DNA of 20,008 bases from HGM04593 sp964470845 (GTDB lineage Bacteria; Bacteroidota; Bacteroidia; Bacteroidales; Bacteroidaceae): positions 1-20,008 of the forward strand of contig CAYYEL010000041.1 in the NCBI GenBank assembly GCA_964470845.1, read 5' to 3'. Under the pieces are notes generated by a model. That model searched no databases, was not told where the DNA came from, and saw nothing but the letters and a program-made list of their open reading frames with translations. The translations under genes were made by a program, and so were the position numbers. Positions within the stretch are counted from its first letter, which is position 1, and the number at the start of each line of letters is the position of its first letter. Of this stretch, positions 5,692 to 13,975 are shown one piece after another.

Positions 5692-8223
5692 ATGATTGAC
5701 AACGACAGAATTATAAAAGTCAATGTTGAGGAGGAGATGAGTACAGCCTACATCAACTACTCAATGTCGGTTATTGTACAGCGTGCATTGCCCGATGTGC
5801 GCGATGGATTGAAGCCTGTACAGCGTCGTATTTTGTACGGAATGAGGGAATTGGGCAATACATCTGATAAACCTCATAAGAAATCGGCACGTACAGTGGG
5901 TGATGTGCTTGGTAAGTATCACCCTCACGGCGATTCATCAGTATATGGTGCGCTTACACGTATGGCTCAGGATTGGATTATGCGTTATCCGCTGATAGAT
6001 GGACAGGGAAACTTTGGTTCTATTGACGGTGATGCTCCTGCTGCGATGCGTTACACCGAGGCGCGTTTGAAGAAGATTGGCGAGGAGATGGCCGAGGATT
6101 TGGAAAAAGAGACTGTAGATTTTGTACCCAATTATAACGACGAGTTTGTCGAGCCTACCGTGCTTCCTACACGTATTCCCAACCTATTGGTAAACGGATC
6201 ATCGGGAATTGCCGTGGGAATGGCCACAAATATTGCACCACATAATTTGGGTGAGGTGCTCGATGCAAGCATTGCCTACATCGACAATCCCGATATTGAT
6301 ACTGACGGGCTTATGCAGTATGTCAAAGCTCCCGATTTTCCAACAGGATGTGATATTTTTGGTCTTTCGGGCGTGCGTGAGGCATACGAGACAGGGCGTG
6401 GACGAGTTATTATGCGTGCCGTTGCCGAAATTGAAGAGGCTGCTGCGCACGAGAAGATAATAGTTACCGCAATTCCATATAATGTAAATAAGGAAGAGCT
6501 CATAAAGGATATTGCCTCAATGGTAAACGAAAAGAAAATAGAGGGAATATCGAATATCAACGACGAGTCGGACCAGTCGGGTATGCGCATTGTGATAGAT
6601 GTTAAGCGCGATGCAAATGCAAACGTCATCTTGAACAAACTATACAAGATGAGTGCACTTCAGACATCATTCAGTGTTAACTGTATTGCATTGGTAAACA
6701 AAAGTCCGCGTTTGCTGTCGCTCAAAGACTGCATTGCCAATTTTGTCGAGCATCGCCACGAGGTTGTGATACGCCGTACAAAGTACGACCTGCGTAAGGC
6801 ACAAGAGCGTGCACACATAATCGAAGGTCTTATAATTGCATCGGACAATATTGACGAGGTTGTACGCTTGATAAAAGCATCAAAATCGCCCTCCGAGGCT
6901 AAGAATGCGCTAATCGAGCGCTTTGAACTTAGTGAGGTTCAGGCCAATGCCATTGTCGAGATGCGTTTGGGACAGCTCACAGGTATCAACCAAGATAAAC
7001 TGCACGCCGAGTACGACGAGCTTCAGAGAAAAATTGCATACTACAACGAGATACTCTCGAACGACGAGTTGTGCAAGAAAGTAATGAAAGACGAGCTTGC
7101 CGAGGTTAAAGAGAAATATGGCGACGAGCGTAAGTGCCGTATCGATTACAGTGCATCCGTGGGCTTTAATCCCGAGGACTTCTATGCCGACGACGAGATG
7201 GTGATTACAATCTCGCATTTAGGCTACATAAAGCGCACACCCCTCACCGAGTATCGTAGTCAGCTGCGTGGCGGCGTAGGCTCAAAGGGCAGCGACACAC
7301 GCGACAGCGACTTTATAGAGTACATCTACACAGCTACAATGCACAATACAATGCTGTTCTTTACCCAGCGTGGCAAATGCTATTGGCTAAAGGTCTATGA
7401 AATACCCGAGGGTAACAAAAATTCAAAAGGTCGTGCAATACAGAACCTCTTGAACATCGAGTCGGACGATGCAGTAAACGCCTTTGTACGCGTAAAGACA
7501 CTCGCCGACAAGAATTTCATCGAGAGCCACAATCTGATATTCTGTACCAAGCAAGGTGTAATCAAAAAGACCTCTCTTGAGCAGTACTCTCGTCCACGTG
7601 CAAACGGAATAATAGCTATCAGCATACGTGAGGACGACCGTGTAATATCGGTAGCACTTACAGATGGTAACAGCGACATAATCCTTGCCAACCGCAACGG
7701 TCGGGCAGTGCGCTTCAGCGAGCAGACAGTACGTCCAATGGGTCGCACCGCAACAGGCGTTAAGGGAATGACACTCGACGAGAACGACGAAATAGTTGGA
7801 ATGGTAGTATTGCCGCAAGACGCCGACGACCACACATTGCTTGTGCTCTCGGAGCAGGGTTACGGAAAACGCTCGCTAAGCAGCGACTATCCCACAGTGG
7901 GTCGTGGTTGCAAGGGAGTAAAAACCCTCCAAGTAACCGAAAAGACCGGTCTTTTGGTAGCAATGTTAGACGCAAGCAACGACAACGACCTAATGATAAT
8001 AAATAAATCGGGAATAACCATTCGCACAGCAGTCGAGTCAATCCCCGTACAAGGTCGTGCAACACAAGGTGTTCGCGTAATAAACCTAACCAAAAAGAAC
8101 GACTGTATAGGTTCGGTGTGCAAGGTAACCCACGAAGAGGAGCAAGAGGCCGCAGAAGCAATAGAGAGCAATGTAGCCACAGATACTCCTGTTGTCGAGA
8201 ACGAGAATAATACCAACGAATAA
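5692..8223 (+). CDS. gyrA: DNA gyrase subunit A
   Basis: GyrA is the DNA cleaving and rejoining subunit of gyrase, which introduces negative supercoils. At 843 residues it is full length. The winged-helix/tower core shows 'VQRRILYGM' (43-51), 'GKYHPHGDSSVYG' (74-86) and the catalytic Tyr121 in 'AAMRYTEAR'. The C-terminal DNA-wrapping beta-propeller starts near residue 500 and contains the gyrase-specific GyrA box 'QLRGGVG' (from Gln524), which argues against it being ParC. The tail is acidic (Glu/Asn-rich, last 30 residues). In the quinolone-resistance region Ser82 is present, but the position matching E. coli Asp87 is Gly86. Base composition of the coding strand shifts from T/G-leaning to A/C-leaning around position 7000. 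The TPR gene follows 33 bases later with no terminator between. Confidence 0.97.
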   Translation: MIDNDRIIKVNVEEEMSTAYINYSMSVIVQRALPDVRDGLKPVQRRILYGMRELGNTSDKPHKKSARTVGDVLGKYHPHGDSSVYGALTRMAQDWIMRYPLIDGQGNFGSIDGDAPAAMRYTEARLKKIGEEMAEDLEKETVDFVPNYNDEFVEPTVLPTRIPNLLVNGSSGIAVGMATNIAPHNLGEVLDASIAYIDNPDIDTDGLMQYVKAPDFPTGCDIFGLSGVREAYETGRGRVIMRAVAEIEEAAAHEKIIVTAIPYNVNKEELIKDIASMVNEKKIEGISNINDESDQSGMRIVIDVKRDANANVILNKLYKMSALQTSFSVNCIALVNKSPRLLSLKDCIANFVEHRHEVVIRRTKYDLRKAQERAHIIEGLIIASDNIDEVVRLIKASKSPSEAKNALIERFELSEVQANAIVEMRLGQLTGINQDKLHAEYDELQRKIAYYNEILSNDELCKKVMKDELAEVKEKYGDERKCRIDYSASVGFNPEDFYADDEMVITISHLGYIKRTPLTEYRSQLRGGVGSKGSDTRDSDFIEYIYTATMHNTMLFFTQRGKCYWLKVYEIPEGNKNSKGRAIQNLLNIESDDAVNAFVRVKTLADKNFIESHNLIFCTKQGVIKKTSLEQYSRPRANGIIAISIREDDRVISVALTDGNSDIILANRNGRAVRFSEQTVRPMGRTATGVKGMTLDENDEIVGMVVLPQDADDHTLLVLSEQGYGKRSLSSDYPTVGRGCKGVKTLQVTEKTGLLVAMLDASNDNDLMIINKSGITIRTAVESIPVQGRATQGVRVINLTKKNDCIGSVCKVTHEEEQEAAEAIESNVATDTPVVENENNTNE

Positions 8224-8256
8224 TAACGATTGACTAATAATTTAAAACTAAAGATT

Positions 8257-9546
8257 ATGATGAAGAAATTATTGTTATCAGTAACTTTGATGCTCGTAGC
8301 CGCCATATCATTTGGTCAGGGCTTATCAAAGGAAGAATTAAAGAACCAAAAGAGACAGAAAAAGGCACTTATGGGACTTATTGCCGATGCCGAGAAAGCA
8401 ATTGTCAATGACCCCGTAGCTGCAATCAACGCACTTAAACCTGCGCTTGAGGGCGACCAAAGAGCGCTTGTAGCCAACGAACCCTACTTGTGGTATGTGC
8501 TTGCAAATGCCAAGCTCGCCATTGTAAACCAAGAGAATTTGAAAAACTCCGAGGGTAAGGACTGCGATAAAAACAAACTCTATCGTTACAGCTACGACAT
8601 TTTTGAGCATCTGACATTGTGCGACAAACTCGACAATCAACCCGATGAAAAAGGCAAGGTAAAGCCCCAATACAGCGAGCAAATAAAGAAAATTCTCTAC
8701 GAGACTCGCAACCAACTCTTTAATGGAGGTGCCCACTTCTACAACGAGGAAGATTTTACGATGGCGTTCAATATGTTCGACACATTCATAACATCGGCTC
8801 AAATGCCCCGCCTCGTAGAGTTTGAACTTGACAAAAACCCCAGTCTCACCGAGATTAACAGAATGGCAGCTTACTATGCATCACTTTCAGGAATGCGTCT
8901 TGAAAAGTACGACCTTGTGCTCAAGCACATCGACCTTGCTGTACAAGATTCTGCAAATGCCGAGTCGGCATACGAGTTTAAGTCGCAAGCACAGGTAAGC
9001 CTTGGCGATACAGTAGCTTGGCTTGCAACCCTCAAAGAGTGTGCATCACGATTCCCTGAGAATGCCTATTTCTATCAGTCGCTCATCCAATACTACGACA
9101 GCAAAGGTCAGCAGGACGAGCTTATGAAATTTGCAGATGAGATGATTGCACGTGAGCCCTCGAACGCCCTCTTTACATACGTTAAGGGTTATATCCTGCA
9201 ACAGAATGAGAAACAGGAAGAGGCTATTGAATGGTACAGAAAAGCGATTGAAATTGACCCCAACTACGAGAGCGCTCTCGGAAACCTTGGGCTTTGCTAT
9301 CTTCAGTTGGCTCAAAAGTACAACAACACCGAGGCATCGACAAACATCAAGGACAAGGCTAAGATGAAGAAAGATAAAGAGGTTCTTGACGCATATTATC
9401 GCGAGGCACTTCCTCTTTACGAGAGACTGCGCGAGATTGCTCCCCAAAAGCAGAATCTTTGGATAAACGGTCTTTCGCAATGCTATTACAGCCTGAATAT
9501 GGATGATAAACTTGCCGAGATTGAGAAACTTATACCTCAAGATTAA
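8257..9546 (+). CDS. Exported tetratricopeptide-repeat protein
   Basis: The 429-residue protein starts with a clear signal peptide (Met-Met-Lys-Lys followed by a 15-residue hydrophobic stretch ending 'AISFGQG'). There is no cysteine at the cleavage site, so it is probably periplasmic rather than a lipoprotein. TPR-like helices are best seen at about residues 264-355, for example 'EEAIEWYRKAIEIDPNYESA' near 320-340, and likely extend through the middle of the protein. The last part is Lys-rich and then helical. TPRs serve as protein-protein scaffolds; I cannot name a partner. I chose the ATG at 8257 over an upstream in-frame TTG at 8230 because it puts the signal peptide at the N terminus. It is probably co-transcribed with gyrA, but nothing in its sequence suggests a role in topology. 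Confidence 0.85.
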   Translation: MMKKLLLSVTLMLVAAISFGQGLSKEELKNQKRQKKALMGLIADAEKAIVNDPVAAINALKPALEGDQRALVANEPYLWYVLANAKLAIVNQENLKNSEGKDCDKNKLYRYSYDIFEHLTLCDKLDNQPDEKGKVKPQYSEQIKKILYETRNQLFNGGAHFYNEEDFTMAFNMFDTFITSAQMPRLVEFELDKNPSLTEINRMAAYYASLSGMRLEKYDLVLKHIDLAVQDSANAESAYEFKSQAQVSLGDTVAWLATLKECASRFPENAYFYQSLIQYYDSKGQQDELMKFADEMIAREPSNALFTYVKGYILQQNEKQEEAIEWYRKAIEIDPNYESALGNLGLCYLQLAQKYNNTEASTNIKDKAKMKKDKEVLDAYYREALPLYERLREIAPQKQNLWINGLSQCYYSLNMDDKLAEIEKLIPQD

Positions 9547-9571
9547 GCAAAGTTGCATCATACAATCTAAA

Positions 9572-9612
9572 AACATTCGCCACCTTATTATAAGGGTGGC
9601 GAATGTTTTTTT
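9572..9612 (+). terminator. Terminator of the gyrA-TPR unit
   Basis: AACATTCGCCACC (9572-9584) pairs with GGTGGCGAATGTT (9595-9607), with further pairing across the loop. A run of T follows. It lies about 25 bases after the TPR stop. Confidence 0.9.
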
Positions 9613-9642
9613 ATAGCCAATCATATATAATACTGCTACATA

Positions 9643-9684
9643 AAAATCGGTTCTATAAATTATGTGATTTATAGAACCGATTTT
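9643..9684 (-). terminator. Terminator of the aminotransferase gene
   Basis: Positions 9643-9660 and 9667-9684 are exact reverse complements (18 pairs, 6-base loop). On the minus strand the stem is followed by TTTTT, 20 bases after the aminotransferase stop. With the preceding hairpin it insulates two convergent units. Confidence 0.85.
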
Positions 9685-9704
9685 AAACTATTATCAAAAG
9701 TCAA

Positions 9705-10904
9705 TCAACCTACACGTCCCGGGTACTGTTCAAGCGCCTTACCCAAAATGAACACAGCACGTTTAAGGTCGGCCTTATCAAGAGCGTATGCAATGCGTAC
9801 CTCATTCTTGCCGTAACCCTCTTCGGAGTAAAAACCCGAAGCAGGAGCCATCATAATAGTCTCGCCCTCGTAGTTAAATTCAGCCAAACACCATTCGCAG
9901 AATTTATCGCTATCGTCAATGGGCAGTCGTGCCACAGTGTAGAACGCACCCATAGGAATAGGGGAGTAAACTCCCGGCAATTTATTAAGCTCGTCAATGA
10001 GGCAATTGCGACGCTCGATATACTTTTCGTACGTATTTATAGCGTATGAGCGTGGCGCATCCAATGATGCCTCGGCAGCAATCTGTCCTAAAAGAGGAGG
10101 GCTCAGACGAGCTTGGCAGAATTTCATAACTGCGTTTCTTAGCGTCTTATTTTTAGTGATTAGTGCGCCTATTCTAATTCCACACTCCGAGTATCTCTTT
10201 GATACAGAATCTATTAGAACAACATTCTCTTCGATTCCCTCAAGATGGCAGGCCGAGATGTAGGGCGAGCCTGTATATATGAACTCGCGATAAACCTCGT
10301 CCGAGAAAAGGAAAAGGTCGTGCTTTTTGACAAGGTCGCGTATGCGGTTCATCTCTTTACGAGTATATAAATATCCTGTCGGATTATTGGGATTGCATAT
10401 TAGGATTCCGCGTGTGCGCTCGTTAATAAGCTCTTCAAACCGTTCCATTGGAGGCAGTGCAAAGGATTCTTCAATTGTCGAACGTATGGGGCGTATGATA
10501 GCACCTGCCGAAATAGCAAAAGCCATATAGTTGGCATATGCAGGCTCGGGGACAATAATCTCGTCGCCGGGATTGAGGCACGACATAAATGCAAAGAGCA
10601 CAGCCTCGGAACCGCCTGTTGTTACTATAATATCATCGGCTTTTAATTTAATCTGGTATTGGTCGTAATATCCCACAAGTTTCTCCCTTAACGAGAGAAA
10701 GCCGTCGCTCGGCGAGTATTCCAAAATTTTACGGTCGATGTTTCTAATGGCATCAAGAGCAATGGCAGGCGACTCAAGGTCGGGCTGTCCGATGTTTAAA
10801 TGATATACGTGTATGCCGCGAGCTTTTGCCTCATTGGCAAATGGTGCCAATTTTCTGATTGGCGACGAGGGCATCAATATTGCACGTTCTGATAAGTTAG
10901 GCAT
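9705..10904 (-). CDS. PLP-dependent class I aminotransferase (aspartate aminotransferase-like)
   Basis: This fold-type I enzyme transfers amino groups between an amino acid and a 2-oxo acid in the cytoplasm. The 399 residues include 'TTGGSEAV' (95-102), 'NPNNPTG' (171-177), 'FSDEVYREF' (200-208) with the PLP-contacting Asp202 and Tyr205, and 'SVSKRYSECGIRIG' (233-246) with the Schiff-base Lys236 and phosphate-binding Arg244. 'NEVRIAYAL' near the C terminus supplies the substrate-carboxylate arginine. The family resembles the broad aspartate/aromatic group; the sequence does not settle the substrate, so no symbol is given. It is a single-gene unit with a plausible promoter at 10969-10976. Confidence 0.9.
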   Translation of the reverse strand: MPNLSERAILMPSSPIRKLAPFANEAKARGIHVYHLNIGQPDLESPAIALDAIRNIDRKILEYSPSDGFLSLREKLVGYYDQYQIKLKADDIIVTTGGSEAVLFAFMSCLNPGDEIIVPEPAYANYMAFAISAGAIIRPIRSTIEESFALPPMERFEELINERTRGILICNPNNPTGYLYTRKEMNRIRDLVKKHDLFLFSDEVYREFIYTGSPYISACHLEGIEENVVLIDSVSKRYSECGIRIGALITKNKTLRNAVMKFCQARLSPPLLGQIAAEASLDAPRSYAINTYEKYIERRNCLIDELNKLPGVYSPIPMGAFYTVARLPIDDSDKFCEWCLAEFNYEGETIMMAPASGFYSEEGYGKNEVRIAYALDKADLKRAVFILGKALEQYPGRVG

Positions 10905-10935
10905 ATTGTTTTTTTATGTATCGGTTTATTATTTT

Positions 10936-10954
10936 TAAGTTGTATAACAACTTA
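10936..10954. repeat. Short palindrome in aminotransferase leader
   Basis: TAAGTTGT and ACAACTTA flank ATA (8-bp arms). It lies between the predicted -7 box (10969-10976) and the start codon (10904), close to the expected transcription start, a position typical for an operator. Short palindromes in AT-rich DNA can be chance. Confidence 0.4.
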
Positions 10955-10968
10955 TCTTGTTTATTTTG

Positions 10969-10976
10969 CAAATTTA
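10969..10976 (-). promoter_or_regulatory. -7 box of the aminotransferase gene
   Basis: On the minus strand this reads TAAATTTG, an exact TAnnTTTG match, 65 bases upstream of the ATG. No good -33 TTTG is seen at the usual spacing. Confidence 0.45.
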
Positions 10977-11037
10977 TTAAAATTATTCGTTTCTAATGAT
11001 ATTATGTAATATTTAATTTTAATTTAAAGTGAATTTT

Positions 11038-11064
11038 GTCTCATAATATAATTTATTATGAGAC
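11038..11064. repeat. 11-bp hairpin in intergenic region
   Basis: GTCTCATAATA (11038-11048) and TATTATGAGAC (11054-11064) are exact reverse complements around a 5-base loop. Neither side has a long T-run, so it is a weak terminator candidate for dus at best. A TTGTAAAT octamer follows at 11068-11075. Confidence 0.6.
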
Positions 11065-11293
11065 TATTTGTAAATTAGGCGTATGCTTTCTGAGAGACTT
11101 TTGAATGATAATGAATATTATGTTTAATTGGATTTGAGAAAAATTATACTTTCTGCACCATCGGTGAGAAATTTTGAATTTTGGAGCTTATATGGTCGGT
11201 GCTGTTACCTGATTATTTAGAAAAAAAGATTTATTCTTGCAGTTAAATAATTAGTATGTGTTCTTTTAATGACAACTTAAAAAAAGAGACTCT

Positions 11294-11347
11294 TTTGTAA
11301 CCTGTACAAATTATAAAATTTTGTTTAGCTGCTTTGTAATCTGTGTA
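11294..11347. repeat. Two related 15-mers 39 bp apart
   Basis: TTTGTAACCTGTACA (11294-11308) and TTTGTAATCTGTGTA (11333-11347) match at 13 of 15 positions. The spacing is close to four helical turns, so both would face the same side of the DNA. No function is known to me. Confidence 0.4.
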
Positions 11348-11402
11348 TCTCTTGAATAGTAATTCTCACGGAATTTTGAAGCAATTTTTATATTCGTCTT
11401 AT

Positions 11403-12332
11403 TTACAATAGTTTAAGCTCGTTTACGGCAATAAGATAATTTTTTAAATTACCACTTTTTATAATCTTCTTGTATGGTTTGCGTCCTAAAAGTGTTTCGC
11501 TGTATTCCCAAAAGGTGCGCATTTTATTTAACATCTGTGTGTCGCCTTTTAAAATTTTTGCATACTCGGCCATAAGTGCATCGTGCATTTTTAACATAAG
11601 TTCGATACGTTTATTATTATTCCACACTGTGTTGTTGTGATATTCCACAGCCAGCGATGGAATACCAAGCAACCCTCGGCCAATCATTATTCCCTTTAAT
11701 TGTGGAAAGTTTTCTTCGGTGCGTTTAATATCATCGAGTGTCAGAATATTGCCGTTATAAATTATCGGGTTGTCCGAGATTTTGTATGCTATTTTGAATC
11801 GTTCGATGTCAATATTGCCTTTGTATTGTTGTATTCCTGTTCGTGGGTGCAATGTAATGTGTTGTAAATTAACGGTGTTCAGTAGTTTTATTACCTCTTT
11901 ATATTCATCGTTGTTTTCCCAGCCTAAGCGCATTTTTATCGAGAATTGAATGTTTTTTCGTGCTTTAATTGCTTCGATAATTTCGCCGACTGTTGCTGTG
12001 TCAGATAATATGCCTGAGCCTCGTCCGTGTCGTGCTTGAAGAGGAAAGGGACAACCCATATTAAGGTCTATCTCGTTGTAGCCCAACGCTTCTACCCTAT
12101 CGACAAGGTATTCAAACTCTTTGCGGTTGCTGAAGATAATTTGTGGTACAACGGGAACATTTTTGTTATTTTCGGGGGTAATGTCGCGCAAATCCTTTGA
12201 GCGTATGCTTCCAATCTCGACACGGACAAAAGGTGTATAGTAGTTTTTTACTGCGCCGGCGAGTTTATGGTGTATGCGGCGATAGACGTCATCGGTGTAC
12301 CCTTGTAACGGGGCAAAAAATATTGGTAACAT
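11403..12332 (-). CDS. tRNA-dihydrouridine synthase family protein
   Basis: Dus enzymes reduce uridine to dihydrouridine in the D-loop of tRNA using FMN and NADPH. The 309 residues begin with the TIM-barrel strand 'PIFFAPLQGYTDDVYRR' (3-19). 'IDLNMGCPFP' (88-97) holds the catalytic Cys94, followed by 'GRGSGILSD' (103-111). 'FSIKMRLGWEN' carries the FMN-contacting lysine, and 'ITLHPRTGIQQYKG' has the conserved His-Arg-Thr. 'YNGNILTLDD' and 'IMIGRGLLGIP' bind the FMN phosphate. The C-terminal part is the helical tRNA-binding domain. It resembles the shorter DusC-like forms, but the sequence does not give the target uridine, so no symbol is assigned. It is divergent from the TlpA-like gene with a strong promoter at 12369-12401. 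Confidence 0.92.
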   Translation of the reverse strand: MLPIFFAPLQGYTDDVYRRIHHKLAGAVKNYYTPFVRVEIGSIRSKDLRDITPENNKNVPVVPQIIFSNRKEFEYLVDRVEALGYNEIDLNMGCPFPLQARHGRGSGILSDTATVGEIIEAIKARKNIQFSIKMRLGWENNDEYKEVIKLLNTVNLQHITLHPRTGIQQYKGNIDIERFKIAYKISDNPIIYNGNILTLDDIKRTEENFPQLKGIMIGRGLLGIPSLAVEYHNNTVWNNNKRIELMLKMHDALMAEYAKILKGDTQMLNKMRTFWEYSETLLGRKPYKKIIKSGNLKNYLIAVNELKLL

Positions 12333-12368
12333 TTTGTTTATGTTGTGAAATAATATGTAATATTACTA

Positions 12369-12401
12369 CAAAACTACAACATTTTTATTCTTTAATGCAA
12401 A
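12369..12401 (-). promoter_or_regulatory. Promoter of the dus gene
   Basis: On the minus strand, TTTG (12401-12398) is followed after 21 bases by TAGTTTTG (12376-12369). Both boxes match the Bacteroidota consensus exactly. The leader to the ATG at 12332 is about 30 bases. Confidence 0.65.
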
Positions 12402-12467
12402 TATGTCGTTTTTTTTCTATAAGTTTACAATTCAAATTATCAATAGTGTTATTTTAAAACCTTAAAA

Positions 12468-13067
12468 ATGAAACGTATATCTTTAATCTTTTTGGCAGTA
12501 CTTGTGATGGCTTGTGGTGGTGCAAGCAAGCAGACAAATGAAGCACAAAATGAAGCACAGCAACAGCAGGCGGCACAAACGGTTCAGCAGCAGGATTCTG
12601 TTGTTGTTTATGAGCACGATTATCTTGTAAAGGTGGGCGACGTTGCTCCCGATTTTACTCTTTGTTACACTGATGGTAAGGAATTTACTCTCTCGAAGAT
12701 GCGTGGCAAGGTGGTTATGTTGCAATTTACTGCAAGTTGGTGTGGAATATGTCGTGAAGAGATGCCTCATATTGAGAGTGAAATATGGCAACGTCATAAG
12801 GATAACCCCGATTTTATCCTTGTCGGTGTCGATCGTGAGGAGAGTAAGGAGGTTGTAGAGGCTTACACAGCAAAGTTGGGTACTACCTATCCTATGCTGC
12901 TCGATGATAAAGGCGATGTTTTTGCGAGCTATGCTGTGCGTAAGTCGGGAATTACTCGTAATGTGCTCATCGACCGCGACGGACGTATTGTGATGCTTAC
13001 ACGACGTTACGTCGAGCCCGAGTTTAAACAGTTGGTTGCTGCAATTGACAGCCTATTGGCTAAGTAG
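12468..13067 (+). CDS. TlpA/ResA-like thioredoxin-fold lipoprotein
   Basis: This is an extracytoplasmic thiol-disulfide redox protein, likely anchored to a membrane. It is 199 residues long. A lipoprotein signal ends in 'VLVMACGG', with Cys16 as the lipidated residue. A Gln/Ala-rich linker runs to about residue 45. A redoxin/AhpC-TSA-type domain starts at 'VGDVAPDFTL' (56-65), with the active site 'TASWCGICREEMP' (88-100; Cys92 and Cys95). The cis-proline normally found opposite the CxxC in this fold is replaced: the matching segment reads 'SGITRNVLID', with Thr163 where Pro is expected. The substrate is unknown. It is monocistronic, with a terminator shared with the convergent zinc-ribbon gene. 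Confidence 0.88.
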   Translation: MKRISLIFLAVLVMACGGASKQTNEAQNEAQQQQAAQTVQQQDSVVVYEHDYLVKVGDVAPDFTLCYTDGKEFTLSKMRGKVVMLQFTASWCGICREEMPHIESEIWQRHKDNPDFILVGVDREESKEVVEAYTAKLGTTYPMLLDDKGDVFASYAVRKSGITRNVLIDRDGRIVMLTRRYVEPEFKQLVAAIDSLLAK

Positions 13068-13085
13068 TTATTTATGTTTATGTAT

Positions 13086-13124
13086 AATAATAGCGACTAT
13101 CATTTGGATAGTCGCTATTATTTT
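13086..13124. terminator. Bidirectional terminator between convergent genes
   Basis: Positions 13086-13101 and 13107-13122 are exact reverse complements (16 pairs, loop ATTTG), with TTTT to the right. It serves the TlpA-like gene and probably the zinc-ribbon gene from the other side. Confidence 0.85.
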
Positions 13125-13138
13125 GCTGTGCAGCTTGC

Positions 13139-13951
13139 TTACTCGGCGCTTTTGCGACGCATACTGCGACGTTTGGGTGCGGGTGCCTCGGGCTGATCTT
13201 GTTTGATACCTGCAAGCTCGGGGTCAATCATAATGCGTCCGCAGTTCTCGCATACGATGATTTTTTTACGCATACGAATGTCCATCTGACGCTGTGGGGG
13301 TATTTTGCTGAAGCAGCCTGCGCAAGCATCGCGCTCGACATATACTATTCCAAGGCCGTTGCGCGAGTTTTTGCGGATGCGCTTGAACGAGGTCAGCAGA
13401 CGCGACTCGATGTTGAGCTCAAGGTTACGAGCTTGCTCGCGCAGTTTTTCTTCTTCGGCTTTGGTCTCGGTTACAATCTCGTCGAGCTCGGAGCGTTTCA
13501 GCTCAAGGTCTTTTTGGCGCTCGTCGAGTTGTGTCTTTGCACGCTCAAGCTCGTCGCTTTTCTGGCGCTCGTCGCGACGGGCGTCGTTTATTTTTTTCTC
13601 GTCGTGTTCTATTACTAATTTGTTGTACTCTATCTCTTTGTTCAGTAGGTCGAATTCGCGATTGTTGCGTACGTTGTTTTGATCCTCGGTATATTTCTCG
13701 ATGTTGCGCTGTGCCTGCTCCATCTCCTCTTTATTGCTGAGGATATTTTCGCGTATGCTCTTTATATCGTTGCTAATGTTCTCGATACGTGTTCCCAAAC
13801 CTACTATTTCGTCCTCAAGGTCTTTTACTTCGAGAGGAAGCTCGCCACGGAGAATCTTTATTTTGTCAATCTCGGTGAGGATTGTTTGTAGTTGATACAA
13901 ACTCTTTAGTTTCTCTTCTACTGTAAATTCAGCAGGGTCTTTCTTTGCCAT
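13139..13951 (-). CDS. Coiled-coil C4-type zinc-ribbon protein (COG1579 family)
   Basis: Residues 10-195 of 270 are a long charged coiled coil (Glu/Lys/Arg-rich, e.g. 'ELERAKTQLDERQKDLELKR'). A C-terminal zinc ribbon has Cys210, Cys213, Cys234 and Cys237 (CAGC ... CENC). The tail is basic and Pro/Arg-rich. This is the COG1579 (formerly DUF164) architecture. Members in other phyla, such as Helicobacter HP0958, bind nucleic acid or proteins; the role here is not known and may involve RNA or nucleotide binding. The start lies 24 bases after the Nif3-like gene, so the two form an operon. Confidence 0.9.
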   Translation of the reverse strand: MAKKDPAEFTVEEKLKSLYQLQTILTEIDKIKILRGELPLEVKDLEDEIVGLGTRIENISNDIKSIRENILSNKEEMEQAQRNIEKYTEDQNNVRNNREFDLLNKEIEYNKLVIEHDEKKINDARRDERQKSDELERAKTQLDERQKDLELKRSELDEIVTETKAEEEKLREQARNLELNIESRLLTSFKRIRKNSRNGLGIVYVERDACAGCFSKIPPQRQMDIRMRKKIIVCENCGRIMIDPELAGIKQDQPEAPAPKRRSMRRKSAE

Positions 13952-13975
13952 TTTTTATTTATTTAGGGTTAATAT

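Larger units (their letters stand above)
10977..11402. other. AT-rich intergenic DNA between dus and aminotransferase
   Basis: This stretch holds no convincing open frame. It contains an 11-bp hairpin (11038-11064) and a pair of related 15-mers (11294-11308 and 11333-11347), listed separately. It includes the 3' flank of dus, but no hairpin with a T-run is found just after the dus stop. Confidence 0.6.

Noticed and set aside
7395..7835. 146-codon minus-strand frame inside gyrA
   Set aside because: It is antisense to the GyrA beta-propeller, has no domain, and its length follows from gyrA codon usage.
8230..8256. TTG start for the TPR protein
   Set aside because: It would bury the signal peptide behind ten polar residues; the ATG at 8257 gives a normal signal peptide.
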